The notes: generated from the sequence alone by a model not told the origin. A DNA stretch of 11,612 nucleotides from JABIBT01 sp964471565 (GCA_964471565.1 CAYYFK010000017.1:1-11612), one strand, 5' to 3'; shown: positions 5,440-11,572, counted from the stretch's first letter. Made by a program: numbers and translations.

Positions 5440-6143
5440 TTTAATAGTATCTCTATCTCCTCAAATGGTTTTTCTTGTTGCATATTTATCTTTTTTTGGT
5501 TATCAAGATGCAATAATGGAATGAAAGTGTAAATCACATCTTCTTTTGCTTTTGATGGTAATATTTGACTGAATGTAACTTTGTCTTTCTTTTTTAAAAA
5601 GTTTTTTATTTTTTCGTATATTTCTACGATTTTATCACCCAAATCTATTCTTTTATCTGGAACTTTGAGATTTTCCTGGATACTTTCGTACTCTGTTTTT
5701 CTTACCTTTCTTCTTTGTTCTACTTCTAAGGCTCTCTCTAGAGCAAAAACAAGGTCATTAATAGATACTTTTCTCTTTCTAGCTTGAGGTGTTTTTATTG
5801 TTAATTTTGGATTTATTAACCTTTCTTGAGTCTCTTGAATGAAGTCTTCAGGATTTTCTAATTCTTCAGGTTCATATAGTAAACTATCAAACGCGGCTAT
5901 ATTTTCAGATAATAATTTGTCTGATTTTATTTTTAGTAATAACGATGCTGCTAAAATTACTTTTCCAGACATTGAGAAATTTGTTTCTTGAAGTTTTTTC
6001 ACTATTCCTATATATTTTTGAGTTAGAACGGATATATCTATATCCCAAGGATTCATTTTCTCTGTTTTTATTAAATCTAATAGAATTGTTTGCCAGGTAA
6101 TCTCATCCTCTTTTAATAACATGTCTAAAATCTGATCTTGCAT
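5436..6143 (-). CDS. scpA: ScpA, kleisin subunit of the SMC-ScpAB complex
   Basis: ScpA bridges SMC heads to form the ring that organises and segregates the chromosome. The 235-residue product carries the family's N-terminal signature around 21-46, LLDLIKTEKMNPWDIDI followed by a YIGIVKKL helix. It continues with the AASLLLKIKSDKLL helix near 65-79 and an acidic linker with a Glu-Pro-Glu-Glu-Leu-Glu run. A basic middle section and a C-terminal winged-helix part that should bind the SMC head make up the rest. Length is typical. Upstream AT-rich sequence (6155-6172) supports a leaderless start. SMC and ScpB are not in the window. The stop overlaps the next gene by 4 bases, so the kleisin is translationally coupled to two small membrane proteins, an unusual arrangement. 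Confidence 0.9.
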   Translation of the reverse strand: MQDQILDMLLKEDEITWQTILLDLIKTEKMNPWDIDISVLTQKYIGIVKKLQETNFSMSGKVILAASLLLKIKSDKLLSENIAAFDSLLYEPEELENPEDFIQETQERLINPKLTIKTPQARKRKVSINDLVFALERALEVEQRRKVRKTEYESIQENLKVPDKRIDLGDKIVEIYEKIKNFLKKKDKVTFSQILPSKAKEDVIYTFIPLLHLDNQKKINMQQEKPFEEIEILLK

Positions 6144-6154
6144 AGAATTAAATT

Positions 6155-6172
6155 CTTTATAAGTTATTTAAG
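6155..6172 (-). promoter_or_regulatory. AT-rich promoter for scpA operon
   Basis: On the minus strand, ACTTAAATAACTTATAAAG precedes the scpA ATG. A box centred near 6169 would place transcription start at the ATG. The exact TATA element is uncertain because two AT-rich candidates overlap. Confidence 0.4.
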
Positions 6173-6187
6173 TGTTTTGGAATTTTT

Positions 6188-6562
6188 TTAATTATCTTTC
6201 TCTACGTTTACTCTAGTTCTAGATCTAAAATATGCCCCTGAAAAACCTAGTCCTGCACCAACCTTATCTAGATTGCCCGTTAAATATTTTGTTGCTTCTT
6301 CTATTGTGTTTTGATCTGTAAAGACATTCCCTAGATACGCGAATCCTTCAGGTATTGCTGTATTTAGATAAGGGATATGATCAAGAATTTCTCCACTTAG
6401 TCCCCCAATTGCTGATCCCATGATTCCTGGAAGAAATGCTGCGGCAACTGTTGCTCCAATGCCAGTACTTATTGCTCCGCCGGTTCCAATCAAAGCAATC
6501 AAACCGACTCCTTCAAGTCCCTTTCTTAGGGGAGATTTTATTTTGTTATCATTGGTAAACAT
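6188..6562 (-). CDS. Glycine-rich hydrophobic membrane protein, start uncertain
   Basis: I do not recognise this protein. From the ATG at 6562 it is 124 residues. Hydrophobic Gly/Ala-rich segments (about 17-33 and 38-57, with small-residue spacing such as GTGGAISTGIGATVAAAF) suggest two packed membrane helices, followed by a polar region and a basic end. No ATG occurs upstream in frame. A TTG at 6613 would add 17 residues (GPSFLGVLPGFIITKK after the start) but falls inside a GC-rich, strongly folding stretch with codons such as CCC, CCG and GTC that are rare in the neighbours. I therefore prefer ATG 6562, although no Shine-Dalgarno is visible and TTG remains possible. It lies upstream of scpA on the same strand with a 44-base gap. 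Confidence 0.55.
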   Translation of the reverse strand: MFTNDNKIKSPLRKGLEGVGLIALIGTGGAISTGIGATVAAAFLPGIMGSAIGGLSGEILDHIPYLNTAIPEGFAYLGNVFTDQNTIEEATKYLTGNLDKVGAGLGFSGAYFRSRTRVNVEKDN

Positions 6563-6580
6563 TTTTTTTGTGATTATAAA

Positions 6581-6643
6581 CCCTGGCAGGACACCCAAGA
6601 AACTCGGGCCCAAGGGATTAACCTTAGTTAAGTCCTGCTGGGG
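6581..6643 (-). ncRNA. Candidate structured RNA leader (three-way junction)
   Basis: Read on the minus strand, GCAGGAC (6638-6632) pairs with GTCCTGC (6592-6586), extended by an outer CCC-GGG after a small internal loop. Inside are two hairpins: TTAAC-TAAG-GTTAA, and CCCGAG-TTT-CTTGGG. The second contains a G-T pair that becomes an A-C mismatch on the plus strand, which favours a minus-strand RNA. The tract is far more GC-rich than its surroundings. It lies between a minus-strand TATA box at 6681-6690 and the ATG at 6562, so it would be a leader of about 95 bases. It matches no RNA family I recognise. The alternative is that it encodes the protein's N-terminus from TTG 6613. Confidence 0.4.
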
Positions 6644-6680
6644 AAAAAGAGGTGATATAATTATGGTAGTAAATAACTCC

Positions 6681-6690
6681 TTTATAAATG
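6681..6690 (-). promoter_or_regulatory. TATA box upstream of membrane protein and leader
   Basis: CATTTATAAA on the minus strand predicts a transcription start near 6658, which would include the whole foldable tract 6581-6643 in the message. Confidence 0.45.
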
Positions 6691-6727
6691 TTTCTATTTT
6701 TGCTACTTTAGAATAGTTACAGGAAAA

Positions 6728-6919
6728 TTAAGCCTTTTTTGCCTTAAATTCTACGTATCCACACTTTCCACAATGTAGTCTATCTGGATGTTCTGCTAAG
6801 AATACGCCTGCTCCGCATTTTGGACAACTTGGCCTTCTAGTTACCTTATTGCCTTCTATTTTGTACTTTGCGTATTTTTTACTCGGCTGCTTGTTCTTTG
6901 GTTTCGGTTTCTTTGACAT
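6728..6919 (-). CDS. rps27ae: 30S ribosomal protein eS31 (S27ae)
   Basis: Small zinc-binding protein of the archaeal/eukaryotic small ribosomal subunit; in eukaryotes it is made as a ubiquitin fusion. The 63-residue product has a Lys-rich N-terminus (1-20), then a zinc ribbon with CPKC (Cys32, Cys35) and CGKC (Cys50, Cys53). The intervening GAGVFLAEHPDRLHC is a family hallmark. No ubiquitin domain is fused, as expected for an archaeon. Its only ATG lies inside the end of the eS24 gene, giving a 41-base overlap in a different frame. It is the last gene of the rpo7-spt4-eS24-eS31 operon. Confidence 0.93.
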   Translation of the reverse strand: MSKKPKPKNKQPSKKYAKYKIEGNKVTRRPSCPKCGAGVFLAEHPDRLHCGKCGYVEFKAKKA

Positions 6920-7259
6920 CTTCTTTTGGTTCCTCTTTCACGTCTTCAGTAGGTTTAGTTTCCTCAGTCTTTGGAGTCTCCTCCTTAGCTGGTTCTTCTT
7001 TTTTAGGTTCTACATATTTCTCTAATTTTTTTAATTCTTCAAGATTATCATATGCAAATGCGGAGATTGTTGAAGTTCCTTCTCCGAATTTTGTGATTAT
7101 ATTTTTTATTATTATTAATTCTTCTTTTGTTTTTAATTCTTTAGCAAGTTCTTTTTTTATTTCATTATTTGTGGGCGTTGGTTTTTGTGTATGGGGATAC
7201 TCTATTAGAAACTCTGTTCTATCTATTAGTTTTGATTTATTTTTTTCTAGAATTTTCAT
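6879..7259 (-). CDS. rps24e: 30S ribosomal protein eS24 with charged C-terminal tail
   Basis: Archaeal/eukaryotic small-subunit protein. Residues 1-82 carry the eS24 fold: an N-terminal strand ending TEFLIEYPHTQKPTP (16-30), a helix with NEIKKELAKEL, and FGEGTSTISAFAYDN (58-72), the family's FG.G...G.A..Y motif. Residues 83-126 form a low-complexity tail of alternating Glu, Lys, Pro and Thr that is absent from typical archaeal eS24 (about 100 aa) and is probably disordered. The last 41 bases, coding for the tail, also encode the eS31 start. The gene begins two bases after the spt4 stop, consistent with coupling. Confidence 0.9.
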   Translation of the reverse strand: MKILEKNKSKLIDRTEFLIEYPHTQKPTPTNNEIKKELAKELKTKEELIIIKNIITKFGEGTSTISAFAYDNLEELKKLEKYVEPKKEEPAKEETPKTEETKPTEDVKEEPKEDVKETETKEQAAE

Positions 7260-7261
7260 TT

Positions 7262-7444
7262 TTATATTTTAATCGCGTATTCTCCCTTTACTTTTATTCC
7301 TGTTTTTTTTGCGATCTCTGATTTTTCTGCATTTAAGACAATTATTTTTCCTTTCAAAGATTCTGAAAATTGATTTCCTTGACATAGAGGACATTTGTTT
7401 CCTTCTACTAGTATTTTACAAGTTTTGCATGCTTTTTTAGCCAT
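7262..7444 (-). CDS. spt4: Transcription elongation factor Spt4 (RpoE'')
   Basis: Spt4 partners Spt5/NusG on the RNA polymerase clamp and promotes processivity. The 60-residue protein starts MAKKACKTCKILVEG with a zinc ribbon of Cys6, Cys9, Cys18 and Cys21. It continues with GKIIVLNAEKSEIAKKTGIKVKGEYAIKI, the highly typical archaeal Spt4 C-terminal part. Length matches the family. The start overlaps the end of rpo7 by 8 bases. The order rpo7-spt4-eS24-eS31 is a conserved archaeal arrangement. Spt5 is not in the window. Confidence 0.95.
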   Translation of the reverse strand: MAKKACKTCKILVEGNKCPLCQGNQFSESLKGKIIVLNAEKSEIAKKTGIKVKGEYAIKI

Positions 7445-7997
7445 TCTTTTTCTCCTTAGATTTTTTTAGTTCTTCTTCTATCCATTTGGTATTTCCCAAT
7501 AATGGTTGTCTCATTGTTAAACCAATTTTTGGATTGTTTACTTCTTTGTATGAAACTGCAATTATTCTTGCTCTGCATGTATCTCCTGCTTTTAAGACTT
7601 TTTTTGATTCTTTTCCGGTTAATACATTCTCTTTACTAAATGAAACATAATCATCCATTGTTTGTGAGACGTGAATCATGCCATCTATTGGGCCCATATC
7701 TAAAAATGCTCCAAAATCTGTTATTTCTGAGATTTTTCCAACAACAATTTCTTGTAATTCTGGAATAAATGTGAATAATGTGAAGGTTGTTTCATAGTGG
7801 GCTGCTCCATCTCCAGGAATTATTATTCCTTCTCCAATGTTGTCCACTTCTTTGATTCCTATTACGAAGCCCAATTCTTCTGAGACGTAACCTTCAAATT
7901 TTTCATTTAAGCTTTTTAATACTGATTCTTTTACATCATCTTTAAATGAATTTGGACTTACATGTATATATTCTTTAATCTTTAATTCGTAAAACAT
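7437..7997 (-). CDS. rpo7: DNA-directed RNA polymerase subunit Rpo7 (RpoE')
   Basis: Rpo7 pairs with Rpo4 to form the stalk of archaeal RNA polymerase, binding nascent RNA and helping open-complex formation. The 186-residue product has the N-terminal tip domain (about 1-78), starting MFYELKIKEYIHV and including GEGIIIPGDGAAHYET. An S1/OB domain follows (about 82-165), with VVGKISEITDFGAFLDMGPIDGMIHVSQ. A short charged C-terminus completes it. A longer in-frame TTG start at 8018 would add MPQKTNK, but ATG 7997 matches family starts and lies about 32 bases from the TATA box centre, so it is preferred. First gene of the operon with spt4. Confidence 0.94.
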   Translation of the reverse strand: MFYELKIKEYIHVSPNSFKDDVKESVLKSLNEKFEGYVSEELGFVIGIKEVDNIGEGIIIPGDGAAHYETTFTLFTFIPELQEIVVGKISEITDFGAFLDMGPIDGMIHVSQTMDDYVSFSKENVLTGKESKKVLKAGDTCRARIIAVSYKEVNNPKIGLTMRQPLLGNTKWIEEELKKSKEKKNG

Positions 7998-8024
7998 TTT
8001 GTTAGTTTTTTGGGGCAAAGTTTG

Positions 8025-8034
8025 GTTTATAAAT
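8025..8034 (-). promoter_or_regulatory. TATA box for the rpo7 operon
   Basis: CATTTATAAA on the minus strand is centred about 32 bases before the rpo7 ATG, predicting a very short or absent leader. It is the only promoter seen for the four-gene operon. Confidence 0.55.
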
Positions 8035-8059
8035 GTTTTTGTTTTAGTTTTGAGATAAG

Positions 8060-8070
8060 TTTATATATTA
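8060..8070 (+). promoter_or_regulatory. TATA box for the 8090 gene
   Basis: TTTATATATTA is centred about 25 bases before the ATG at 8090. Together with the rpo7 box it makes a compact divergent promoter region. Confidence 0.5.
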
Positions 8071-8089
8071 GATAGGATTTTCTTTTTTT

Positions 8090-8479
8090 ATGTCAGTTCG
8101 AATGAATGAATCAATTCTCAGATCTTGTAAATATCTAGATGAGCATCCAGAAAGATTAGAGCGTGTTTTAGAATTTTTGGATGAGGATAAAGAAACTGGG
8201 ATGATCTCTGTGGATTGGAATAAATTTGTTTTTCTTGAAAGAGAAACAGGATCAGAATCTCCATTTTACACAGACCTAATTAACTATATGATGTCTCAAG
8301 GAATCTTAACGTATAGTAATGATGAAACATATGCCCTTGTACGTATGAATTCCCTTAGGGGGCCATTTACTTCGGGAGCAATTGCCTTGAACTTTGGAAT
8401 AAAAGAAGATGCTTTAGCGTATAATAAAGCAAGATATAATGGGGGAGAGGGTTCGATAGTTAAACTCTCTAAAGCTTAA
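8090..8479 (+). CDS. Hypothetical soluble protein (129 aa) inserted beside rpo7
   Basis: I do not recognise this protein. The 129-residue acidic product is mainly helical in its first half (RSCKYLDEHPERLERVLEFL, about 11-30). A region of mixed helix and short strands follows (about 55-90), with a possible helix-strand-strand layout near DLINYMMSQGILTYSNDETYALV that would fit a winged-helix wing. It has no membrane segment. A TATA box supports the start. It separates the Fcf1-like PIN gene from rpo7, genes that are often close neighbours in archaea, and its end overlaps the PIN gene end by 11 bases. A DNA-binding role is a weak guess only. Confidence 0.6.
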   Translation: MSVRMNESILRSCKYLDEHPERLERVLEFLDEDKETGMISVDWNKFVFLERETGSESPFYTDLINYMMSQGILTYSNDETYALVRMNSLRGPFTSGAIALNFGIKEDALAYNKARYNGGEGSIVKLSKA

Positions 8480-8798
8480 CATATTTCTTTTGTCTTACCG
8501 TCACCACTTTAATTTGTTTTTCTTTTAGTTTTCTCTTCAATTTTTTATCTTGAGTTGCTACTATGTCTTCTTTTGTAGCTTTTTCTAGAATTAAATCATC
8601 TACAATTTTGTCTTTATTTGTCTTTATTATTTTGAATTTTTTTAATTCTATTAGTTTTAAAGTTGCTCTCCCGTTAGATGTAGTTTTTTTTATTTCATCT
8701 AGAGTTTTGTCTATTATGGAAGGATTTTTTATTTCAGATATATCTATTTTATATTTTATTACATTGATAAGGAAGTCTGTATCTAGTATTGTTTTCAT
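8469..8798 (-). CDS. Fcf1-like PIN domain protein
   Basis: PIN domains are metal-dependent RNases; the Fcf1/Utp23 group acts in ribosomal RNA maturation. The 109-residue product has acidic residues at expected places: Asp6 in ILDTDFLI, a Glu near 35, Asp67/68 in VDDLILEKA, and Asp78 with the ATQDKKLKRKLKEKQIKVV block (81-99). The last is typical of the Fcf1-like subgroup (vaT-x-D-x-x-L-x-x-x-L). It is shorter than usual (about 130 aa). Archaeal genomes often place this gene near aIF2-gamma and rpo7, and the nearby rpo7 operon fits that. The ATG is supported by a TATA-like TTTAAAC near 8820-8826. The stop region overlaps the convergent 8090 gene by 11 bases. A VapC-like toxin is less likely because no antitoxin accompanies it. 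Confidence 0.8.
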   Translation of the reverse strand: MKTILDTDFLINVIKYKIDISEIKNPSIIDKTLDEIKKTTSNGRATLKLIELKKFKIIKTNKDKIVDDLILEKATKEDIVATQDKKLKRKLKEKQIKVVTVRQKKYVKL

Positions 8799-8819
8799 AC
8801 TTTGAATTTTATTTTATTG

Positions 8820-8826
8820 TTTAAAA
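8820..8826 (-). promoter_or_regulatory. TATA-like box for PIN gene
   Basis: TTTAAAC, read on the minus strand, is centred about 25 bases before the PIN ATG at 8798. The divergent spacing 8799-8876 holds this box and the one for the next plus-strand gene. Confidence 0.4.
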
Positions 8827-8846
8827 AACTAATTATTTTGAGAAAT

Positions 8847-8860
8847 AGTTATATATTAAG
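8847..8860 (+). promoter_or_regulatory. TATA box for the 8877 gene
   Basis: AGTTATATATTAAG is centred about 24-26 bases before ATG 8877. It lies inside the longer open frame that starts at 8802, which argues for the shorter protein. Confidence 0.5.
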
Positions 8861-8876
8861 ACTCTTTGTCTTTTTT

Positions 8877-9197
8877 ATGAAGAAAAATAAGTTTATCAGT
8901 ATCGATGATGCCTTGAGTAAAATGCCGAAAGAATTAAGAGAGAATAAATTGGCCTTTAGAGACATAGTTAATGAGGTAACTTTTGTTAAAAAGAATCACT
9001 CCACTATCCCACTATCTCTAGAAGATCTAAGTGTTTTAAAAGAATGGGCTAGAGAGTATGAAATTTTTATAAGGGCACATAAATCTGGACATGGAAATCC
9101 AGAAGATTGCAGTTATAGAAAGCCGCATATACATATAGATATAACTGGTAAGGGTTGGCACAATAAAGTGCATTATCTCGTAGATGTTACTACTTAA
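8877..9197 (+). CDS. Hypothetical protein with His-rich C-terminal region (106 aa)
   Basis: I do not recognise a family. The 106-residue product has a helical N-terminal half (about 10-70). Its C-terminal segment carries a cluster of possible metal-binding or catalytic residues: RAHKSGHGNPEDC, then RKPHIHIDITGK and GWHNKVHYLV. The HIHIDI strand beside further His, Cys and Asp residues looks like a small enzyme or metal site, but no known motif is claimed. A longer frame from 8802 would add 25 hydrophobic residues, but the TATA box lies inside that extension and the predicted transcript starts near 8877. It has its own promoter. Confidence 0.6.
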   Translation: MKKNKFISIDDALSKMPKELRENKLAFRDIVNEVTFVKKNHSTIPLSLEDLSVLKEWAREYEIFIRAHKSGHGNPEDCSYRKPHIHIDITGKGWHNKVHYLVDVTT

Positions 9198-9217
9198 TCT
9201 AAGTTACAAATAGAAAG

Positions 9218-9228
9218 GTTTATATATG
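9218..9228 (+). promoter_or_regulatory. TATA box for the 9254 gene
   Basis: GGTTTATATAT is centred about 30 bases before ATG 9254, with a poly-A/T spacer and no Shine-Dalgarno. Confidence 0.5.
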
Positions 9229-9253
9229 CAAAAATATTATTTTTATTATAAAA

Positions 9254-9556
9254 ATGGCAAGATTTAATGTTGATGAGGTAATGGTTTGTGAAATAGCTAA
9301 TAAACTTCCTGGAGCGAAAGCTAGATTAGCTACGCCTCAAGAGGATCATGGATTTCATAAAGCCGATGTTGTTTTAGATTTAGAAGAAAAGTTATATTTT
9401 ATTCAGGTATCTCATACACCTAAATCTGTTAGAGAGAAATTGAAATTAACTAGAAGGGGAACTTATCCTGTACACACCCATAAGTATGAAAATATGCCTC
9501 TTTTGGAAAAAGAAATTTATAAGATGCTTGAAGAAATAACTGGTTCTGATTCTTAA
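9254..9556 (+). CDS. Small protein with faint PD-(D/E)XK-like pattern (100 aa)
   Basis: I do not recognise a firm family. The 100-residue product starts with a helix containing an acidic residue (VDEVMVCEIANKL). A strand region follows with ADVVLDLEEKLYFIQVSHTPKS (37-58), resembling the D...(E/Q)xK strand pair of PD-(D/E)XK nuclease folds. The expected Lys after Gln51 is replaced by Ser, so it would be a degenerate or atypical member. A basic patch (KLKLTRRG) and a Thr/His stretch (TYPVHTHKYE) follow. It is soluble and has its own TATA box. It could be a DNA- or RNA-binding protein or a small nuclease; this is weakly supported. Confidence 0.55.
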   Translation: MARFNVDEVMVCEIANKLPGAKARLATPQEDHGFHKADVVLDLEEKLYFIQVSHTPKSVREKLKLTRRGTYPVHTHKYENMPLLEKEIYKMLEEITGSDS

Positions 9557-9597
9557 TTTATAAACAATTTGCTAAAAGTCAAATTTTGGTAGTAGGG

Positions 9598-9629
9598 AGC
9601 TTGAAAGTGCTGAATTCTAGCAGAAAGCT
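9598..9629. repeat. Imperfect inverted repeat before gyrB promoter
   Basis: AGCTT at 9598-9602 and AAGCT at 9625-9629 pair, with an inner TGCT at 9608-9611 and AGCA at 9619-9622. The structure touches the left edge of the gyrB TATA box. It could be an operator or the tail end of the upstream message. The arms are short and may be chance. Confidence 0.25.
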
Positions 9630-9669
9630 TTATAAACTTGAGAGTGTTTTTCTTATTACTTTTAGAGGA
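9628..9669 (+). promoter_or_regulatory. TATA box and Shine-Dalgarno for gyrB
   Basis: CTTTATAAAC at 9628-9637 predicts a start near 9659. AGAGGA at 9664-9669 lies 7 bases before the ATG at 9677. gyrB therefore has a short leader with a ribosome binding site, unlike most single-gene promoters here. Confidence 0.55.
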
Positions 9670-9676
9670 AACTTAA

Positions 9677-11572
9677 ATGGAAAAATCTACTAAATCTAGC
9701 TATAAAGCTCAAAGTATTCAAGTATTAGAAGGACTAGATGCAGTTCGTACTCGTCCAAGTATGTATATAGGAAGTACAGATATTAGAGGGCTACATCATT
9801 TGGTTTATGAGGCAGTAGATAATGCTATAGACGAAGCTATGGCGGGACATTGTGATAAGATTAAAGTTGTCTTAAAACATGATGGAAGTGTTGTGGTTGA
9901 AGATAATGGAAGAGGAATTCCTGTTGATTTACATCCTGAATTGAAAAAACCTGCTGTTGAAGTTGTTATGACAACTTTACATTCTGGAGGTAAATTTGAT
10001 AAAGATTCATATCAAGTTTCTGGGGGATTGCATGGAGTTGGAATCTCTGTTGTAAATGCTTTATCTGAATGGTTGATTGTAGAAGTAAAAAGGGATGGAA
10101 AGGTTTACAGGCAGAAATATGAGAATGGAAAAACCAGTTCTGAATTAGAAACTATTGGAGATTCTAATGAGAGTGGAACTAAAATAAATTTTTTCCCTAG
10201 TAAAGAAACTTTTTCTGAGATTGAATTTAAGTATGATATTTTAGCAAATAGATTGAGAGAATTAGCATTTTTGAATAAAAGTGTTAAGATAATTATTGAA
10301 GATGAGATTAAAAATAAGAAAGAAGAATTTTTTTATGAAGGTGGAATAAAAAGCTTTGTTGAGTTTTTGAATAGGAATAAGGATAAACTTCATAATGATG
10401 TTGTTTATTTCACTAAAGATAGTAAAAAGACTAATGTTGAAATTGCTTTGCAGTATAATGATTCTTATTTAGAAAATATTTTTAGTTTTGTAAATAATAT
10501 TAATACTCATGAAGGAGGAACACATCTAAGTGGATTTAAAACTGCCTTGACTAGAGTTGTTAATGATTATATTAAAAAGAAGAATATCGGAACTAAACTT
10601 AGTGGTGAAGATTTAAGAGAGGGTTTGACAGCTATAATTTCTGTTAAAGTTCCTGAGCCACAATTTGAGGGACAAACAAAAACTAAATTAGGAAATTCAA
10701 ATATTAAAGGAATTGTTGATTCTATTGTAACTTCTGAATTGAGCACTTATTTCGAAGAGAATCCTAAAACCGCTAAGATAATTATTGATAAGTGCTTATT
10801 GGCTGCTAAAGCTAGAGATGCTGCGCGTAAAGCTCGTGAATTGACTAGAAGAAAAAGTGTTTTGGAAAGTGGCTCATTACCTGGAAAACTAGCTGATTGT
10901 CAAGAAAAAGATCCTGCTAAATCTGAATTGTTTATAGTTGAGGGAGATTCCGCAGGAGGTTCTGCTAAATCTGGGAGAAGTAGAGAGTTTCAAGCGATTT
11001 TGCCTTTGAGAGGAAAAATATTAAATGTTGAAAAAGCTAGAATTGATAAAATTTTTCAAAATAATGAAATTACTACTTTGATTTCTGCTATTGGTGCAAA
11101 TTCTGGAGAGGAGTTTGATTTGGAGAAAGCTAGATATCATAAAATTGTTATTATGACTGATGCGGATGTTGATGGAAGTCACATTACTACTTTATTATTA
11201 ACTTTCTTTTATAGGCATATGAAGGAATTAATCGATGCAGGTTATTTGTATATCGCTATGCCTCCTTTGTATAAAGTTAGCAAGGAGAAAAAAACGTACT
11301 ATGTTTATTCTGAAGATGGGTTGAAAGAATTGTTTGAAAGAATTGGAAAAGAAGGATCAAGTTTACAAAGATATAAGGGTCTTGGTGAAATGAACCCTTC
11401 ACAATTGTGGGAAACTACAATGGACCCAAAAATTAGATTTATTAAACAAGTTAGAATTGAAGATGCGGTTTTAGCTGATGAGATGTTTACTACTTTAATG
11501 GGAGAGAAAGTTGATCCCCGTAGAGAATTTATTTATCAAAATGCTTTGGAGGCTAGAAATATAGATGTATAA
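9677..11572 (+). CDS. gyrB: DNA gyrase subunit B (type IIA topoisomerase)
   Basis: GyrB supplies ATP hydrolysis and the Toprim half of the DNA cleavage site in gyrase, which introduces negative supercoils. The 631-residue protein is full length for the short (non-gamma-proteobacterial) form. Landmarks are: the GHKL ATPase domain with YEAVDNAIDEA (44-54, Glu45, Asn49), VEDNGRGIP (74-82, Asp76), and the lid SGGLHGVGISVVNALS (115-130). The transducer domain has QTKTKLGN (333-340). The Toprim domain has VEGDSAGG (421-428, Glu422), PLRGKILNVEKAR (443-455) and TDADVDGSH (494-502, Asp495/497/499). The C-terminal RYKGLGEMNP (565-574) completes it. All catalytic residues are present. A bacterial-type gyrase in an archaeon is an ancient transfer, known in several archaeal groups. 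gyrA is not adjacent downstream. Confidence 0.96.
   Translation: MEKSTKSSYKAQSIQVLEGLDAVRTRPSMYIGSTDIRGLHHLVYEAVDNAIDEAMAGHCDKIKVVLKHDGSVVVEDNGRGIPVDLHPELKKPAVEVVMTTLHSGGKFDKDSYQVSGGLHGVGISVVNALSEWLIVEVKRDGKVYRQKYENGKTSSELETIGDSNESGTKINFFPSKETFSEIEFKYDILANRLRELAFLNKSVKIIIEDEIKNKKEEFFYEGGIKSFVEFLNRNKDKLHNDVVYFTKDSKKTNVEIALQYNDSYLENIFSFVNNINTHEGGTHLSGFKTALTRVVNDYIKKKNIGTKLSGEDLREGLTAIISVKVPEPQFEGQTKTKLGNSNIKGIVDSIVTSELSTYFEENPKTAKIIIDKCLLAAKARDAARKARELTRRKSVLESGSLPGKLADCQEKDPAKSELFIVEGDSAGGSAKSGRSREFQAILPLRGKILNVEKARIDKIFQNNEITTLISAIGANSGEEFDLEKARYHKIVIMTDADVDGSHITTLLLTFFYRHMKELIDAGYLYIAMPPLYKVSKEKKTYYVYSEDGLKELFERIGKEGSSLQRYKGLGEMNPSQLWETTMDPKIRFIKQVRIEDAVLADEMFTTLMGEKVDPRREFIYQNALEARNIDV

Noticed and set aside
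5303..5787. Plus-strand short frames (5303-5524, 5581-5787) opposite the scpA operon
   Set aside because: They overlap the clearly coding ScpA and PLDc_N-like genes and have hydrophobic shadow composition.
6420..6716. Plus-strand open frame antisense to the glycine-rich membrane protein
   Set aside because: No promoter at the correct distance and no recognisable protein; the Pro/Ala-rich translation mirrors Gly-rich codons on the other strand.
6868..7272. Plus-strand 134-codon frame rich in Ser, Phe and Val
   Set aside because: It is the antisense of eS24/eS31; the apparent membrane-like composition is the complement of the Glu/Lys-rich eS24 tail.
7998..8018. TTG start adding seven residues to Rpo7
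   Set aside because: Archaeal Rpo7 normally begins at the MFYELKIKEYIHV-like segment, and ATG 7997 fits the promoter position.
8469..8798. VapC toxin of a toxin-antitoxin pair with the 8090 gene
   Set aside because: The genes are convergent rather than in an operon, and the C-terminal ATQDKKLKRKL block fits Fcf1-like ribosome processing PIN proteins near rpo7.
8563..8805. Plus-strand frame opposite the PIN gene
   Set aside because: Antisense of a recognised PIN domain with typical Ser/Phe/Ile shadow composition.
8802..8876. Longer start for the 8877 gene with hydrophobic N-terminus (signal-peptide-like)
   Set aside because: The TATA box at 8847-8860 lies inside it and predicts a transcript beginning at 8877; the hydrophobic residues come from AT-rich promoter DNA.
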